Shown: positions 44,906-54,519, counted from the stretch's first letter. The stretch is 64,000 nt of DNA from Lepidostoma basale (GCA_022606425.2 JAHDVF020000468.1:248001-312000); one strand, 5' to 3'. A program made the numbers and translations. The notes: generated by a model from the letters alone, not told the origin.

Positions 44906-45262
44906 ATGCAAAATTATATGAAAAATCAAGCGAGCCACATGTACATGACGAATTATAATGGTATTGGTATTATCTCAAACGACGGAAAATTATACAGAGT
45001 ACCGAGCACGGCATTTGTGGCATCGAGTCGTCTGAAGGAAATTATACACCACGGCTTATGTCCAAACTCAGTGATCAAACTATCGATTCTGTATGCTAAA
45101 ATGGACCTGGCTGGTTGTTGTGATTCAACTTTGCGTTGCCGTTTTATCATTCCCCGCAATCTAAGTGGATTCGGCCATAACCAGTTTTATAACGAATTAT
45201 GGGGATGTAATAAATTGGAATTTTTAATAATATCTTGTTTTTTTACGCACGTCGAACGTTGA
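44906..45262 (+). CDS. Unrecognised 118-residue ORF, weak
   Basis: It has an ATG start and a stop and contains GLCPNSVIKLSILYAKMDLA and CRFIIPRNLSGFGHNQFYNE. I do not recognise a family. No splice context, promoter or neighbour supports it, and an antisense ORF (44953-45159) overlaps. The region differs from the surrounding repeats in being less AT-rich. It may be a fragment of an unknown mobile element or chance. Confidence 0.2.
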   Translation: MQNYMKNQASHMYMTNYNGIGIISNDGKLYRVPSTAFVASSRLKEIIHHGLCPNSVIKLSILYAKMDLAGCCDSTLRCRFIIPRNLSGFGHNQFYNELWGCNKLEFLIISCFFTHVER

Positions 45263-45555
45263 CGGAAGCATTTAAATCATTTTTGTGGACATACTTTGTT
45301 ACACTTAAGGCATAATGTATAACGATATTTGTGATTTATTTGGCAATAAACGAAATTGAAGACTCACATCGATGTATAATAAATTGTAAGCCATTATCTA
45401 TATGAATAATAAAACTAATCACAATTCTTGTTTATCTATAAATCATAATTGGTAAAGAGCGAATTCGTTTAGTGTCGTGTTCGCGAGGCAAAAAAAGCGG
45501 AATAGGAATTATTCAAAACCTGAAACCGAATATTTTAATGGATACATTTAAAAAA
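45263..45555. other. AT-rich unique DNA
   Basis: No feature supported. Confidence 0.3.
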
Positions 45556-45556
45556 A

Positions 45557-45595
45557 CTAATTAACCATCACCCCATCTTTCTGAAGGGGTGTCGT
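45557..45595 (-). pseudogene. RTE-TTAG 3' tip
   Basis: AACTAATTAACCATCACCCC followed by CTTTCTGAAGGGGT: only the tail and about 25 bases of the C-terminal codons are left. Confidence 0.55.
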
Positions 45596-45599
45596 TGAT

Positions 45600-45675
45600 T
45601 TGGTAGAATTCACGTGACAATAAAAATGGTGGTAGACTAGCTAACCACCTATCACATGTCATGCGAATCAATAGC
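45600..45675 (+). repeat. SINE-B body fragment
   Basis: GTAGAATTCACGTGACAATA, then CACCTATCACATGTCATGCG, as in the SINE-B bodies at 18356 and 28545. Head and tail are missing. Confidence 0.65.
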
Positions 45676-45679
45676 TAAA

Positions 45680-46850
45680 AAGTTGTATACTTTGTTAATT
45701 ACCAAATACCCAATTATCCAATTATTGGATTCAAATAACCTGTTGTAAACAAAAATGTGGAAAGCAGCAAGCAGCAAAAAAGTGGCAGTAAAATACCATA
45801 TTACGGTCCAAGAGACATCCCAAGAACCAGCAAAGATGTTAGACTTGCTGCAAACCAACCACTAGGATACGCGTCAGTACGCGTTAAAAAAATAGAAATT
45901 TTAAATCGGAAATATAGGAACATTCATAGCTAATCCCCTTATATAATTATAATTGAAGTCAAAATTTATAATAATTGAGATTTAATTGCTTAAAACATTT
46001 AAAAAAAAAACATCTGGCAACGCTCACGGAACGGGCATAGACCCGCTCTGGTTGCAAGCCCGAAAGAGACTGTCGCCACTGCCGGCGCGGCGGGACGGTG
46101 AGAGTGAGAACATTGAGCTGGAACACATGCAAGAGTGAGATGCGAATATAGTGTGGCACACTGAAAGCGCTGTTTATACGCGACTTTGTTTTCGATTTTC
46201 ACAAAATACCTCCGATGTACCCGATAAATTATGATTATTATTAATAATATTTTTTAAATCAATGCGTAAATATATTATGGAGGAATACCTAAAATCTTAA
46301 CCTTGTATTATTATATTTATAGAGATATTGATGGTTTTTAAAAGCAACGTGTAGAAGATACCCATCATAGGGAAGGGAGGGTTAAAAAAATGCTAGAAAT
46401 TGAAAAACTATTCCTATAATGGAGTTATGAGAGATGCTATAAAATGACATAATTTTTTTTATATATAAAGTGGAGATAGGACTGATTATCAACGTTATGT
46501 TTCCCTCATGTTCGCTACGTGCATGTCTAGTACATCTACATCATATGCGGTGTGAAGTATGCCCCGAGAGCATAATCATTGCGCAGAACCATTTAGTCTG
46601 TCACCTCGCATGACAAATGTACGATTTGACGTGACGTTAATGTTCGCAAGATCCTGGTTCAATATTATCATTCTGGAGGCAAATATGTCGCATATTTAGA
46701 CACTCGCTTGGATAACGAAATGGCGGATGGCCGTTAATTTGAAACTGTCATGCATTACCCGATAGGCCTTTTTATTTTAAAACTCTTATATTCAGAGTAC
46801 ATATTCAAAATGAAAATTTAAACACATAACCAAATTAATACCAAATAAAT
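45680..46850. other. Unique DNA with a GC-rich block
   Basis: 46010-46150 contains ACTGCCGGCGCGGCGGGACG and is unmatched in the window. No gene was supported. Confidence 0.3.
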
Positions 46851-46854
46851 AAAA

Positions 46855-47060
46855 ACATTTTCTTCTATATTCGCCTTCACTTTGTGTTGAGTATTCACAT
46901 TTGAATAATAATTAAAACGCACATAGTATAATTTTATCACAATCACTTTAATTGCATACATGTTTCGGTCCTTATTCGTTCCTTCTTCTGTGTATAAATT
47001 AAAAAATATATAAGTGTATTTAAAATAAAATAAAATAAAAACACTGCACTATGTTTTTCA
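46855..47060 (-). repeat. Snapback family SB7, degenerate arm
   Basis: Sense: CAGAAGA, extra A, GGACC, GAAACAUGUAUGC with self-complementary ACAUGU. CTTCACTTTGTGTTGAGTATTC at the outer end has an inverted relative at 55125-55150. Confidence 0.45.
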
Positions 47061-47084
47061 TCACTATGGAAAAACTGCTACTAC

Positions 47085-47335
47085 CTCGGGGCTTCGTAGT
47101 AACCCTGTTATTACGAAGCCCTGAGGATGAAAAGTGGACAAGAAGACTGCTGACTTGGAGACGGTGGACGGGGAAAGAGAAGTGCAAGGCGACCGCAACT
47201 ACGGTGGAAGGATGATCTGAACAGACACGTCGGAATAGCCTGGATGCAGTCTGCACAGGAAGGAGTGACATGGAAGGGAATGGAGGAGGCCTTTGTCCGG
47301 GAGTGGACGGGAATAGGCTGAGGAAGAAGAAGAGA
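47085..47335 (+). pseudogene. L-E non-LTR 3' end
   Basis: DEKWTRRLLTWRRWTGKEKC with breaks, then GRPQLRWKDDLNRHVGIAWM-like codons, QSAQEGVTWKGMEEAFVREW and a GAAGAAGAAGA tail. A small palindrome (CTCGGGGCTTCGTAGTAA / TTACGAAGCCCTGAG) immediately precedes it. Confidence 0.7.
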
Positions 47336-47405
47336 GGAAGCTTGGGTACAAGCGAAATTAGTCGGCAATTAAAATAACCGCATAGTGGTGAAAAACAAAG
47401 TCCAG
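47336..47405 (+). repeat. SB2 partial arm
   Basis: GGAAGCTTGGGTACAAGCGA, then ATTAGTCGGCAATTAAAATA, the sense arm of SB2 without its core: CUGAU has been replaced by the L-E tail. The L-E copy seems to have inserted into the element. Confidence 0.6.
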
Positions 47406-47594
47406 TGTTTTTATTTTATTTTATTTTAAATTCAAATAATAATAAAAAATTAAAATGTCTTACCACAGACTGAATGCTCCATACGAAAATTTATAAATTT
47501 TTACATTTGTGCATAGAAGGACCGTGTACCAAAAATAATAAAATATAGTGATAATACAAAGTGCGTGTCTTTGTATTAAAAAAAATCAGTTATA

Positions 47595-47632
47595 CACATT
47601 TATTGTTTCTCTAACAATGAAGTAACAAAGAA
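47595..47632. repeat. SB4 outer-arm fragment
   Basis: TTTATTGTTTCTCTAACAATGAAG matches the outer end of SB4; it runs directly into the next element. Confidence 0.4.
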
Positions 47633-47745
47633 ATAACTAACAAACTAACCATAACGCCGTCTCTCCGAAGGGGTAGGCAGAAAGAATGGACTGCCACACT
47701 TAAACCGATGCGGCACTCCATCCTTCTCTTTTCACGCGGTTTTGT
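47633..47745 (-). mobile_element. RIME-like derivative of RTE-TTAG, 5'-truncated
   Basis: Antisense: tail AACTAACAAACTAACC, ACGCCGTCTCTCCGAAGGG, GCAGAAAGAATGGACTGCC, ACACTTAAACCGATGCGGC, ACTCCATCCTTCTCTTTTC. The join between RT end and endonuclease start is the same as at 29802 and 52268. The 5' leader beyond AAAAGAGAAGG is short or missing. Confidence 0.8.
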
Positions 47746-49552
47746 TTTAATGTTTTCTATTGAGGATATCATACGTTTTCTGGAATCTTTATTACATTTA
47801 AAGAGAGTAGCACGTTTCACCTTACTATGGCATTAATTTTTCATCATTATACAGGCAATAAAGTGTGGAAAAACATGTTATGTAGACTTACAGATAACAG
47901 TTATGTATGAACGATTCCAAAGTACAATAATATTTTAGCAAATGTCATACGTGTGAAACAAAAATATTAGTTATTTTCTTGTCATATTTCCCTCGCGGCA
48001 ATAACCCGGCGAGTGACACTCCTCCGCCGAATATTTTGGCCGGCATCTCAAAGACTTATTCGCTTTTCCGAGAAGATTATTTTTGGATGGCACGCGGCGG
48101 GGACTTCTGCGCGCCCATCGAGGGCAGGTAACATCCATAATATATGGCATAACGCAAGGTATATAGAATAAATATGGTAAGATATTGCGCACGTAGCATG
48201 CTATCCCTTTCTAATAATTTGCTGTCAAGTGACGTCATGTGGTGAACTCGAAATCGAAACGAAACTATAAACAAACCTAAATAACTATAAACAAGCTAAA
48301 TCAAATGGAGTTGATTTGCCATATCCAGTTAAAAATCTTTTTTATCGATGTAAAATGTTTTTCAAAATAAGAACAATGAACTTAAAGCTCATTGAAGATG
48401 CTAACTCTAAAAAAAGAAAAATAAAAAAAACAATAACTTAAATAAAGAAAACGATTTGTCATAATTTATTTAATACAATTACAAAAACTTCTTTTAATTA
48501 GACGTAATAAATAAACAAAGAAAAATTCCATACCCAATGTATAAATATATACTCAACTCATACTACACAACCTAATGCTTGGGTCTCCACGTGACGTAGC
48601 TGCGCAGTAGATGTCAAAAATAAAACGCGGAATATCTTACCATATTTATTCTATATACCTTGGGCATAACGCTGTTTTCGGTACGTGCGGACGCTTTTAT
48701 TGTGCGACAAATTCGTTAACGCGTCTAGGTACGGTCATTAGTGATGGGCATCGTCGATCGATTTGATAAATCGATTTTTTTGCAATAAAATATCGATCAA
48801 TAAAAAGTGAAGTTGTTTTTCCTCAAGTTTATAATATGGTGATCTGTAGACGAAGTTCACGAATTTGTAAATATTAAAATATGATGGACATTCACTGAAA
48901 ATATTGAAATTAACTAAATTTCAAAATAGTCATCATCTAGAAGAAAGATATCACACAAGTAAATAACAAAAATATTAGATTTGTGTCATTATTTATCAAT
49001 AGTCATCAATTGTAAACCATTTTATACAAAATATATATTCGATACTATCTAAAATATATCAAAATTTAAAAACAATACGAGTCATTCGGTCATACAGTGA
49101 CTTAATTTGCGCACGTTTAACAATTATAAGACACTAAAACAGTAGTAATACTACATTTTTTTTTAAAGATTATCAACTGTATTTATTTTTTCTGTTTACA
49201 CGAAATAAAATAGACAGATAATCAAAACAATAAATATCTATGCAAAAGTATTCATAGTATTGACATTGCCAACAACGTACGTGGATAAACACGTTTAATA
49301 TATATTTATAAATAAAATAGTAACACTCATATATACGTTTAACAGTACTCACTTAACATTTAAATGACAGTTCGAAAAACAGCTTGTATGTTGATATTAA
49401 ACCCCGCCTATTCCCCCATTTAACCTCCAATTTGCTTTACCCTAAATGCAGCAGTCGACATCAGTTCCATCCAACAGATTTACCAATACCTGTATATCCT
49501 ACTTGATTATAAATAAATAACATTCTTGATATTATAACTTTTAATCGTTATA
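47746..49552. other. Unique DNA
   Basis: 47985-48130 is GC-richer (CCTCGCGGCAATAACCCGGC, GGCACGCGGCGGGGAC) and single-copy in the window. The rest is AT-rich. No gene was supported. Confidence 0.35.
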
Positions 49553-49554
49553 TA

Positions 49555-49585
49555 CGAGGTCTGTTCAAAAAGTATCGCGAATTTT
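49555..49585 (+). repeat. Mariner left terminal inverted repeat
   Basis: 31 bp, identical to the inverted right end at 50846-50876. It is the likely transposase binding site. Confidence 0.9.
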
Positions 49586-49608
49586 ATATTTTTTCAAAAA
49601 GTATTTAT

Positions 49609-50670
49609 TTATTCATGAATATCTATTTTGTCCCCTTCAAAGTAATTCCCCTCGGATATAATACATTTATGCCAACGTTTTTTCCAATCCTCGAAGCACT
49701 TAAAAAAATCATTTTTTGTGATCTTGTTCAGCTCCTCCTTCGATGCCGTCTTTATCTCCTCAATCGTGGCGTAGCGTCGTCCTTTCATGGGCCTCTTCAG
49801 TTTTGGAAACAGGAAAAAGTCACAGAGGGCCAGGTCTGGGGAATACGGTGGCTGCGGCACCATTACTGTGTTGTTTTTGGCCAAATATTCGCGCACAAGC
49901 AACGATGTGTGAGCAGGGGCGTTATCATGGTGCAAAAGCCAGTTTTTGTTCTTCCACAAATCCGGGCGTTTCTGGCGGATTGCTTCGCGCAAATTGCGCA
50001 TAACTTGCAGGTAATATTCCTTATTGACCGTACTACCCTGTGGCAAGAACTCATGATGCACCACGCCCCTGCAATCGAAGAAAACTGTGAGCAAAACCTT
50101 CACGTTCGACCGAACTTGGCGCGCTTTTTTTGGTCTTGGCTCATGCGGCAGCTTCCATTGGGATGATTGAGCTTTGGTTTCCACGTCATAACCATAAACC
50201 CATGATTCGTCACCAGTTATGACCCTCTGGAGCACATTTGGGTCGTCACGGACCGAGTCCAACATCTCCTGAGCAATGTTAACGCGATGCTGTTTTTGGT
50301 CGAAATTGAGCAATTTTGGCACGAATTTCGCGGCGACCCGACTCATGCCCAAATCATTGGTTAAAATCGAATGGCACGAGCCAATCGATATGTTTAGGTC
50401 CTCAGCAACTTCTCTAACGGTGATTCGACGATTGGCTAATACTATTTTCTTCACTTTATCAATGTTTTCGTCTGTTGTTGACGTGCTCGGGCGTCCGGCA
50501 CGCTCTTCGTCGTTCATATCTTCTCGGCCCTCTGAGAACATTTTGTACCACCGATAAACGTTGCTTTGGTCCAAGGTAGCTTCACCATATGCCACAGTCA
50601 ACATTCGAAATGCGTCCGCGCACTTTATTTTGTTTTTCACACAAAATTTGATACAGATTCTTTGATCCAT
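49609..50670 (-). CDS. Mariner transposase, DD34D
   Basis: The protein cuts and joins the element at TA sites. I choose the ATG at 50670 (MDQRICIKF), giving 353 residues, the usual mariner length; a longer frame adds 15 residues from 50715. Seen in it: N-terminal helix-turn-helix regions (about 5-45 and 85-110), the AT-hook-like GRPS (about 59-62), linker FVPKLL (116-121), catalytic D154 in TGDESW, D249 in HHDN, and D284 in ALCDFF, with 34 residues between the last two, and YSPDLA (276-281). No stop or frameshift is present. The + strand ORFs at 49615-50166 and 49743-50003 are shadows. Confidence 0.95.
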   Translation of the reverse strand: MDQRICIKFCVKNKIKCADAFRMLTVAYGEATLDQSNVYRWYKMFSEGREDMNDEERAGRPSTSTTDENIDKVKKIVLANRRITVREVAEDLNISIGSCHSILTNDLGMSRVAAKFVPKLLNFDQKQHRVNIAQEMLDSVRDDPNVLQRVITGDESWVYGYDVETKAQSSQWKLPHEPRPKKARQVRSNVKVLLTVFFDCRGVVHHEFLPQGSTVNKEYYLQVMRNLREAIRQKRPDLWKNKNWLLHHDNAPAHTSLLVREYLAKNNTVMVPQPPYSPDLALCDFFLFPKLKRPMKGRRYATIEEIKTASKEELNKITKNDFFKCFEDWKKRWHKCIISEGNYFEGDKIDIHE

Positions 50671-50845
50671 TTTTTGGAATAGGCAAAAATCGAAGACGAG
50701 CCAAAACACATCCAAGCAAAACAGCTGTCAAAAATTAACTAAACATTCAAAATGGCCGACCTTGTCAGCATAAGTAAGGGACATGAGTACCAACATAACG
50801 CTACAAAAAAATCAAAAATCAAATATACGTAGCCAGCGGAAATTC

Positions 50846-50876
50846 AAAATTCGCGATACTTTTTGAACAGACCTCG
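50846..50876 (-). repeat. Mariner right terminal inverted repeat
   Basis: Exact inverse of the left 31 bp. The flanking TA follows at 50877-50878. Confidence 0.9.
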
Positions 50877-50879
50877 TAC

Positions 50880-51388
50880 ATATAGTAAGGCTTTTGTTCA
50901 TATTGAAGAAAATATGTTCTTTGTCAATAAATTGTTGACTTCGATGAACGAATCACATCACTAATTTCTATATGATGACTCGAGTTAGATCAAACATAAT
51001 GGCGGGATGCCACCGGAGAAGAACTTGAGACATAATGGATGCTGTGTTTTATTAATTATTATTTTAATAGTCCGAGGATTTCCCTGTATATATATTTATA
51101 ATTTGAACTCATTAAAGTGATTTCTCTCTAAGAAATTCATTTCCATCCCGTATAATAAATGAAGAAATGTATATAATCAGATTAAATTAGTTCAAATTAT
51201 GAAATACATTAATTTCAATTATACAGATTTGATTATACTCGTATGTTTTGTTTAACATATTTGATAAAATCTTCAAACAGAATATAGGATCTTCAGGCTG
51301 AATAGAAAAAGCTATTAATCATAACAAGTTATTGATAAAAAATAAAATAAAAATCTTTTGACATACACTTCGATTAGAACATTCATTT
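50880..51388. other. AT-rich unique DNA
   Basis: No feature supported. Confidence 0.3.
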
Positions 51389-51390
51389 TA

Positions 51391-51460
51391 ACTAACTAAC
51401 TAACTAACTAACCATCACGCCGTCTCCCCGAAAGGGTAGGCAGAAAGAATGGACTTTCAT
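51391..51460 (-). pseudogene. RTE-TTAG 3' tip
   Basis: Only the tail (AACTAACTAACTAACTAACC) and about 45 bases of the C-terminal codons, ending GAATGGACTTTC. An extremely 5'-truncated insertion. Confidence 0.75.
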
Positions 51461-51529
51461 TTTAAGAGGTTATAAAACTTCCTTGAACATTTATGTTTGG
51501 TTTATTTTTTTTATCAAAATAAAAAGTGG

Positions 51530-51775
51530 TTTATTAAAATGAAAACGGGTGTTTTCTAGATTTTTGATTTTATTTATTATGGAAATGGCATGTTTCGCCT
51601 TGCAAACACATTATTAAATTTATCAAATATATGTATGACAATATTTTACTTAACAAGACGAAATATGGCATTGCCATGAAATAAAATAAAACTTCTAGGA
51701 AACAGGCGTTTCCCTTCATAACAATTATTTAATACGGAATTTTACATCATTGCTCAAGAAACAATAAATAATAAT
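51530..51775. repeat. Snapback element SB4, both arms
   Basis: Left arm AAAACGGGTGTTTTCTAGA and GGCATGTTTCGCCTTGC; right arm CAAGACGAAATATGGCATTG and CTTCTAGGAAACAGGCGTTT, ending ATTGCTCAAGAAACAATAAA. The core positions read UAAUAAU, far from CUGAUGA. Confidence 0.65.
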
Positions 51776-51864
51776 AAACGAATTAATAAATAGTAATTCA
51801 TTTGGTTCTCATCATTTGTAAATCAAAAATTGTTTTTTTTTTATACTTATATGAGTTCATTTGG

Positions 51865-52025
51865 TAAAAAGTAGTTGTCCTAGCTACAAAATGTTAGAGA
51901 ACGGACAGGAATGAACAGAGTTGAGAACCTGTTCCAATTACGCAGGACAGAGATTCTTTCGCTGCAGAGATCGCCAACGTTGGAGGAACCTGACACGGCA
52001 CCAGATGAAGAAGAATGTTGTTTCG
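51865..52025 (+). pseudogene. L-B non-LTR 3' end
   Basis: VVLATKC-like codons, RERTGMNRVENLFQLRRTE, SLQRSPTLEEP-like wording and a GAAGAAGAA tail. It is diverged. Confidence 0.6.
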
Positions 52026-52267
52026 AAGTAGTACGCATATATTAATTATCAGTGTATCAGTGATAATAAATGTATCCTAAATTCAAATCATGTAGAAAAA
52101 ACAAAATTCATAAAAGTGAAAACAAAAAAACGGTGGATTCGTGGATCATAAATTAAATAGACAATATGTGCATCATCTAAAAAGAACATTTTGTGTTAAA
52201 TTATTTTTATTTTATTTTATATCATTGTATTTTGTATTATTTGTTTTAGATTTTTTTGTGGATGTTG

Positions 52268-52437
52268 GACGATCGAAGTGTGCGCGGGAGATGCCTATTG
52301 GTGGCGATGAGGTTCGCAACTTATCACACTGCGCCTCCCGCGGGGCGAAAAGAGAAGGATGGAGTGCCGCTTCGGTTAGTATGACAGTCTATTCTTTCTG
52401 CCTACCCTTTCGGGGAGTTAGTTAGTTAGTTAGTTAG
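52268..52437 (+). mobile_element. RIME-like derivative of RTE-TTAG, uninverted
   Basis: It reads CGATCGAAGTGTGCGCGGGA at the 5' end, then GGTGGCGATGAGGTTCGCAA, CTCCCGCGGGGCGAAAAGAG, ATGGAGTGCCGC (endonuclease start codon and next three codons). It then jumps to ACAGTCTATTCTTTCTGCC, the last RT codons, and ends in five TTAG units. It encodes nothing of length. Only the 5' leader and about 50 bases of the RT end are kept, presumably the parts needed for mobilisation by the RTE-TTAG protein. Confidence 0.85.
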
Positions 52438-53455
52438 AAAACAAAAAAAAAAATTAAAATTTTCAATTTAAATTTAAAGAATTATAAAAAAGTTTTTAAC
52501 GTCTCAACTTCATTCAAAATTAATCATTTCAAGTTTTGTCTCAAACGAAGATTTAAATTGATATCAACGTTATACACATAATCAAGTATGAACAGGATGT
52601 AAGGATGTCATTCATTTCAGGATGTGACCAGAGCACTCGTGACTGTTTATATTTTTGTTATGATTCCCCCTTTTGTGTTTATCTTTTTGTGCGTCATCCT
52701 TGAAATAGCTCAAGATATCCTGTGCCATGTCAACCGGCGAAGTGTTCAGTGTTTATGCGTTGTTCGTCAACTCCAAACATGTTATCGGCAAAATATTTCC
52801 CATTAGCGCCCACAGAAATGTTTCCTACACTAACTTGTTTGCACTTGACTGTGCTAACGACAGGAAAAGCAAACATACGTTTAAAAAAAATCAGAATACC
52901 CGTCGACAGCCTTTCCTGTCCGGTTATCCGATACAACAAAAGTAGACCATCAGCCTACGGTAGGTACCCGTGTATTTAAATTAGGTGGGTGGCTTGAAAA
53001 AGATTCAACGCTCAATAGACTGTGTATGTGTGAGCCCCCTGCATTGTGTAAATATCTCGTGTAATTACGGCAATTAGTGTTCACACTCTAAATATGTTTA
53101 ATACGTGTTGGAACTAGTGGGCGGGAATTTATAATGTACCAAGTACCTACCCGGAGATAAAAAGTCCAGCAACCAGATTGTGAGTACCTACCGACCGAAA
53201 GTAAGCAATGGTTACCAACTCGATACTTGTATATTGTTGATAAGAAAAATATGTGGGTTCCAATATAATGTATAGAATCTATGGTATGTTAAGGGGGTGT
53301 ATGCTAGCGTAGAAAATTTAAAGTTAAAATTTAAATTAGTAAAGTTTAGACATTTAAAAATATGACCCTAAGAGGATTTTCTCCCTCGACCTCCGAGGTG
53401 ATACGGTTTAGCAAATAGATTGCTCTATCTACCGACATAACCATTGGCAAGTTGG
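52438..53455. other. Unique DNA
   Basis: 52720-52960 is less AT-rich and open in three + frames and one - frame, which usually means composition, not coding. No motif was recognised. Confidence 0.3.
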
Positions 53456-53458
53456 TTC

Positions 53459-53573
53459 TGTATTGTGGGAGATAAAACATGTATGTGGGAGATAAAACAG
53501 TCTGTATTGTGGGAGATAAAACATGTATTGTGGGAGATAAACATGTGGGAGATAAAACTGTCTATTATATATT
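53459..53573. repeat. Minisatellite of GTGGGAGATAAAAC units
   Basis: Five imperfect copies of a unit TGTATTGTGGGAGATAAAAC with length variation. Confidence 0.85.
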
Positions 53574-53669
53574 TTATATTACAATTATTTTTTTAAATAT
53601 ATTGTTACTGTTAAAATTTAAAACACAGTTATCATATCACAATTTATTTTTAATCACTGAGAGTGTCGC

Positions 53670-53705
53670 GACAGCTGTTTCGCCAACCGATGTTAGCATC
53701 ATCAG
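53670..53705 (-). ncRNA. Hammerhead ribozyme-like motif (SB1, left arm)
   Basis: CUGAUGA, extra U, stem II GCUAAC/AUCG/GUUGGC (one U-G pair), GAA, ACAGCUGU, C. All conserved core positions fit. Confidence 0.6.
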
Positions 53706-53744
53706 GTGTTACAATAAACTAATAATTACAGTTTATTGTAACAC

Positions 53745-53780
53745 CTGATGATGCCAACATCGGTTGGCGAAACAGCTGTC
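53745..53780 (+). ncRNA. Hammerhead ribozyme-like motif (SB1, right arm)
   Basis: CUGAUGA at 53745-53751, extra U, perfect 6-bp stem II GCCAAC/AUCG/GUUGGC, GAA, ACAGCUGU, C at 53780. Compared with the copy at 1288 the first stem II pairs differ on both sides (GU to GC, AC to GC), which preserves pairing. Confidence 0.65.
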
Positions 53781-53904
53781 GCGACACTGAAAAAAAAGAA
53801 ATTGTGATATTATAACAATGTTTTAAATTTTAACAGTAATAATGTTGAAGTATCATAGTGTTTCGGCCAAAACTATGGATTTTTTAAAATATATTGTGAT
53901 AACT

Positions 53905-54005
53905 AATAATGCTCAAACAAGGCGAAACATTTCACAACCATAATATACTTCTAGAAAATTGACGTTTTCATCAATATAATCCTTTAATATATCTATTAAA
54001 AAAAG
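53905..54005 (+). repeat. SB4 single arm
   Basis: CAAGGCGAAACATTTCACA, CTTCTAGAAAATTGACGTTT, the sense arm of SB4 lying 20 bp downstream of SB1. Confidence 0.55.
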
Positions 54006-54515
54006 TATCATGCGGTGATAGTTAAATTTATAAATACAAAAATTAATTGACGGAATGATTTTGAAAATAAGATCATCGTTCGAATTCGAACTTCATTTAT
54101 TTCCGTTTTCTTCCATTTTGAACCGTTCCACAAATCTAAATTTATTTTTACTTTAGAGGGGGGGGATAGCTGAATCTAGAAGCCATACAATTTATTGTTA
54201 TTGACTTCAAAGACAAAAATGGAAGTTGTGAGGCTAATGACTCCACAGTTCTAAAGGTATAAAAATAATTATAATGCCAAGGCCAGGAATTTTAACGAGG
54301 GCTTCTTTTCCACATTCACGGTATAACCAAAGTGAAGGCGCTCCAAAGAATTACAGTATTTTCAAGAAAATAAATTATCAAATCTAAGAAATTAACGAAA
54401 AGAAATTGAAATTCATAAACTATAAGATTTAAATATATTACAGTTAAGATAAGTTCAATAAGAGCTGGCTTACGTGGAAAAAAGCATTGTCACAGGAAGT
54501 GTACCAGGCAAAAGA
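54006..54515. other. Unique DNA
   Basis: No feature supported. Confidence 0.3.
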
Positions 54516-54519
54516 AGTA

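Larger units (their letters stand above)
49555..50876 (-). mobile_element. Intact mariner transposon
   Basis: A 1322-bp element is flanked by TA on both sides (49553-49554, 50877-50878). It has perfect 31-bp terminal inverted repeats starting CGAGGTCTGTTCAAAAAGTA and a single uninterrupted transposase gene. These features indicate a recent insertion that could still be active. The subfamily cannot be fixed without a tree. Confidence 0.95.
53590..53888. repeat. Snapback element SB1, best-preserved copy
   Basis: Arms from about 53598 and to GTGTTTCGGCCAAAAC at 53880 form a near-perfect inverted repeat around a centre at about 53726. Both arms hold a complete hammerhead-like motif. Confidence 0.85.

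Noticed and set aside
49615..50166. 183-residue + strand ORF as a gene
   Set aside because: It is antisense to the intact mariner transposase.
52720..52979. Small gene
   Set aside because: Three overlapping + frames and one - frame are open, which points to composition; none has a known motif.
53459..53573. CRISPR-like array
   Set aside because: The units are contiguous and degenerate without unique spacers, and the genome is eukaryotic.
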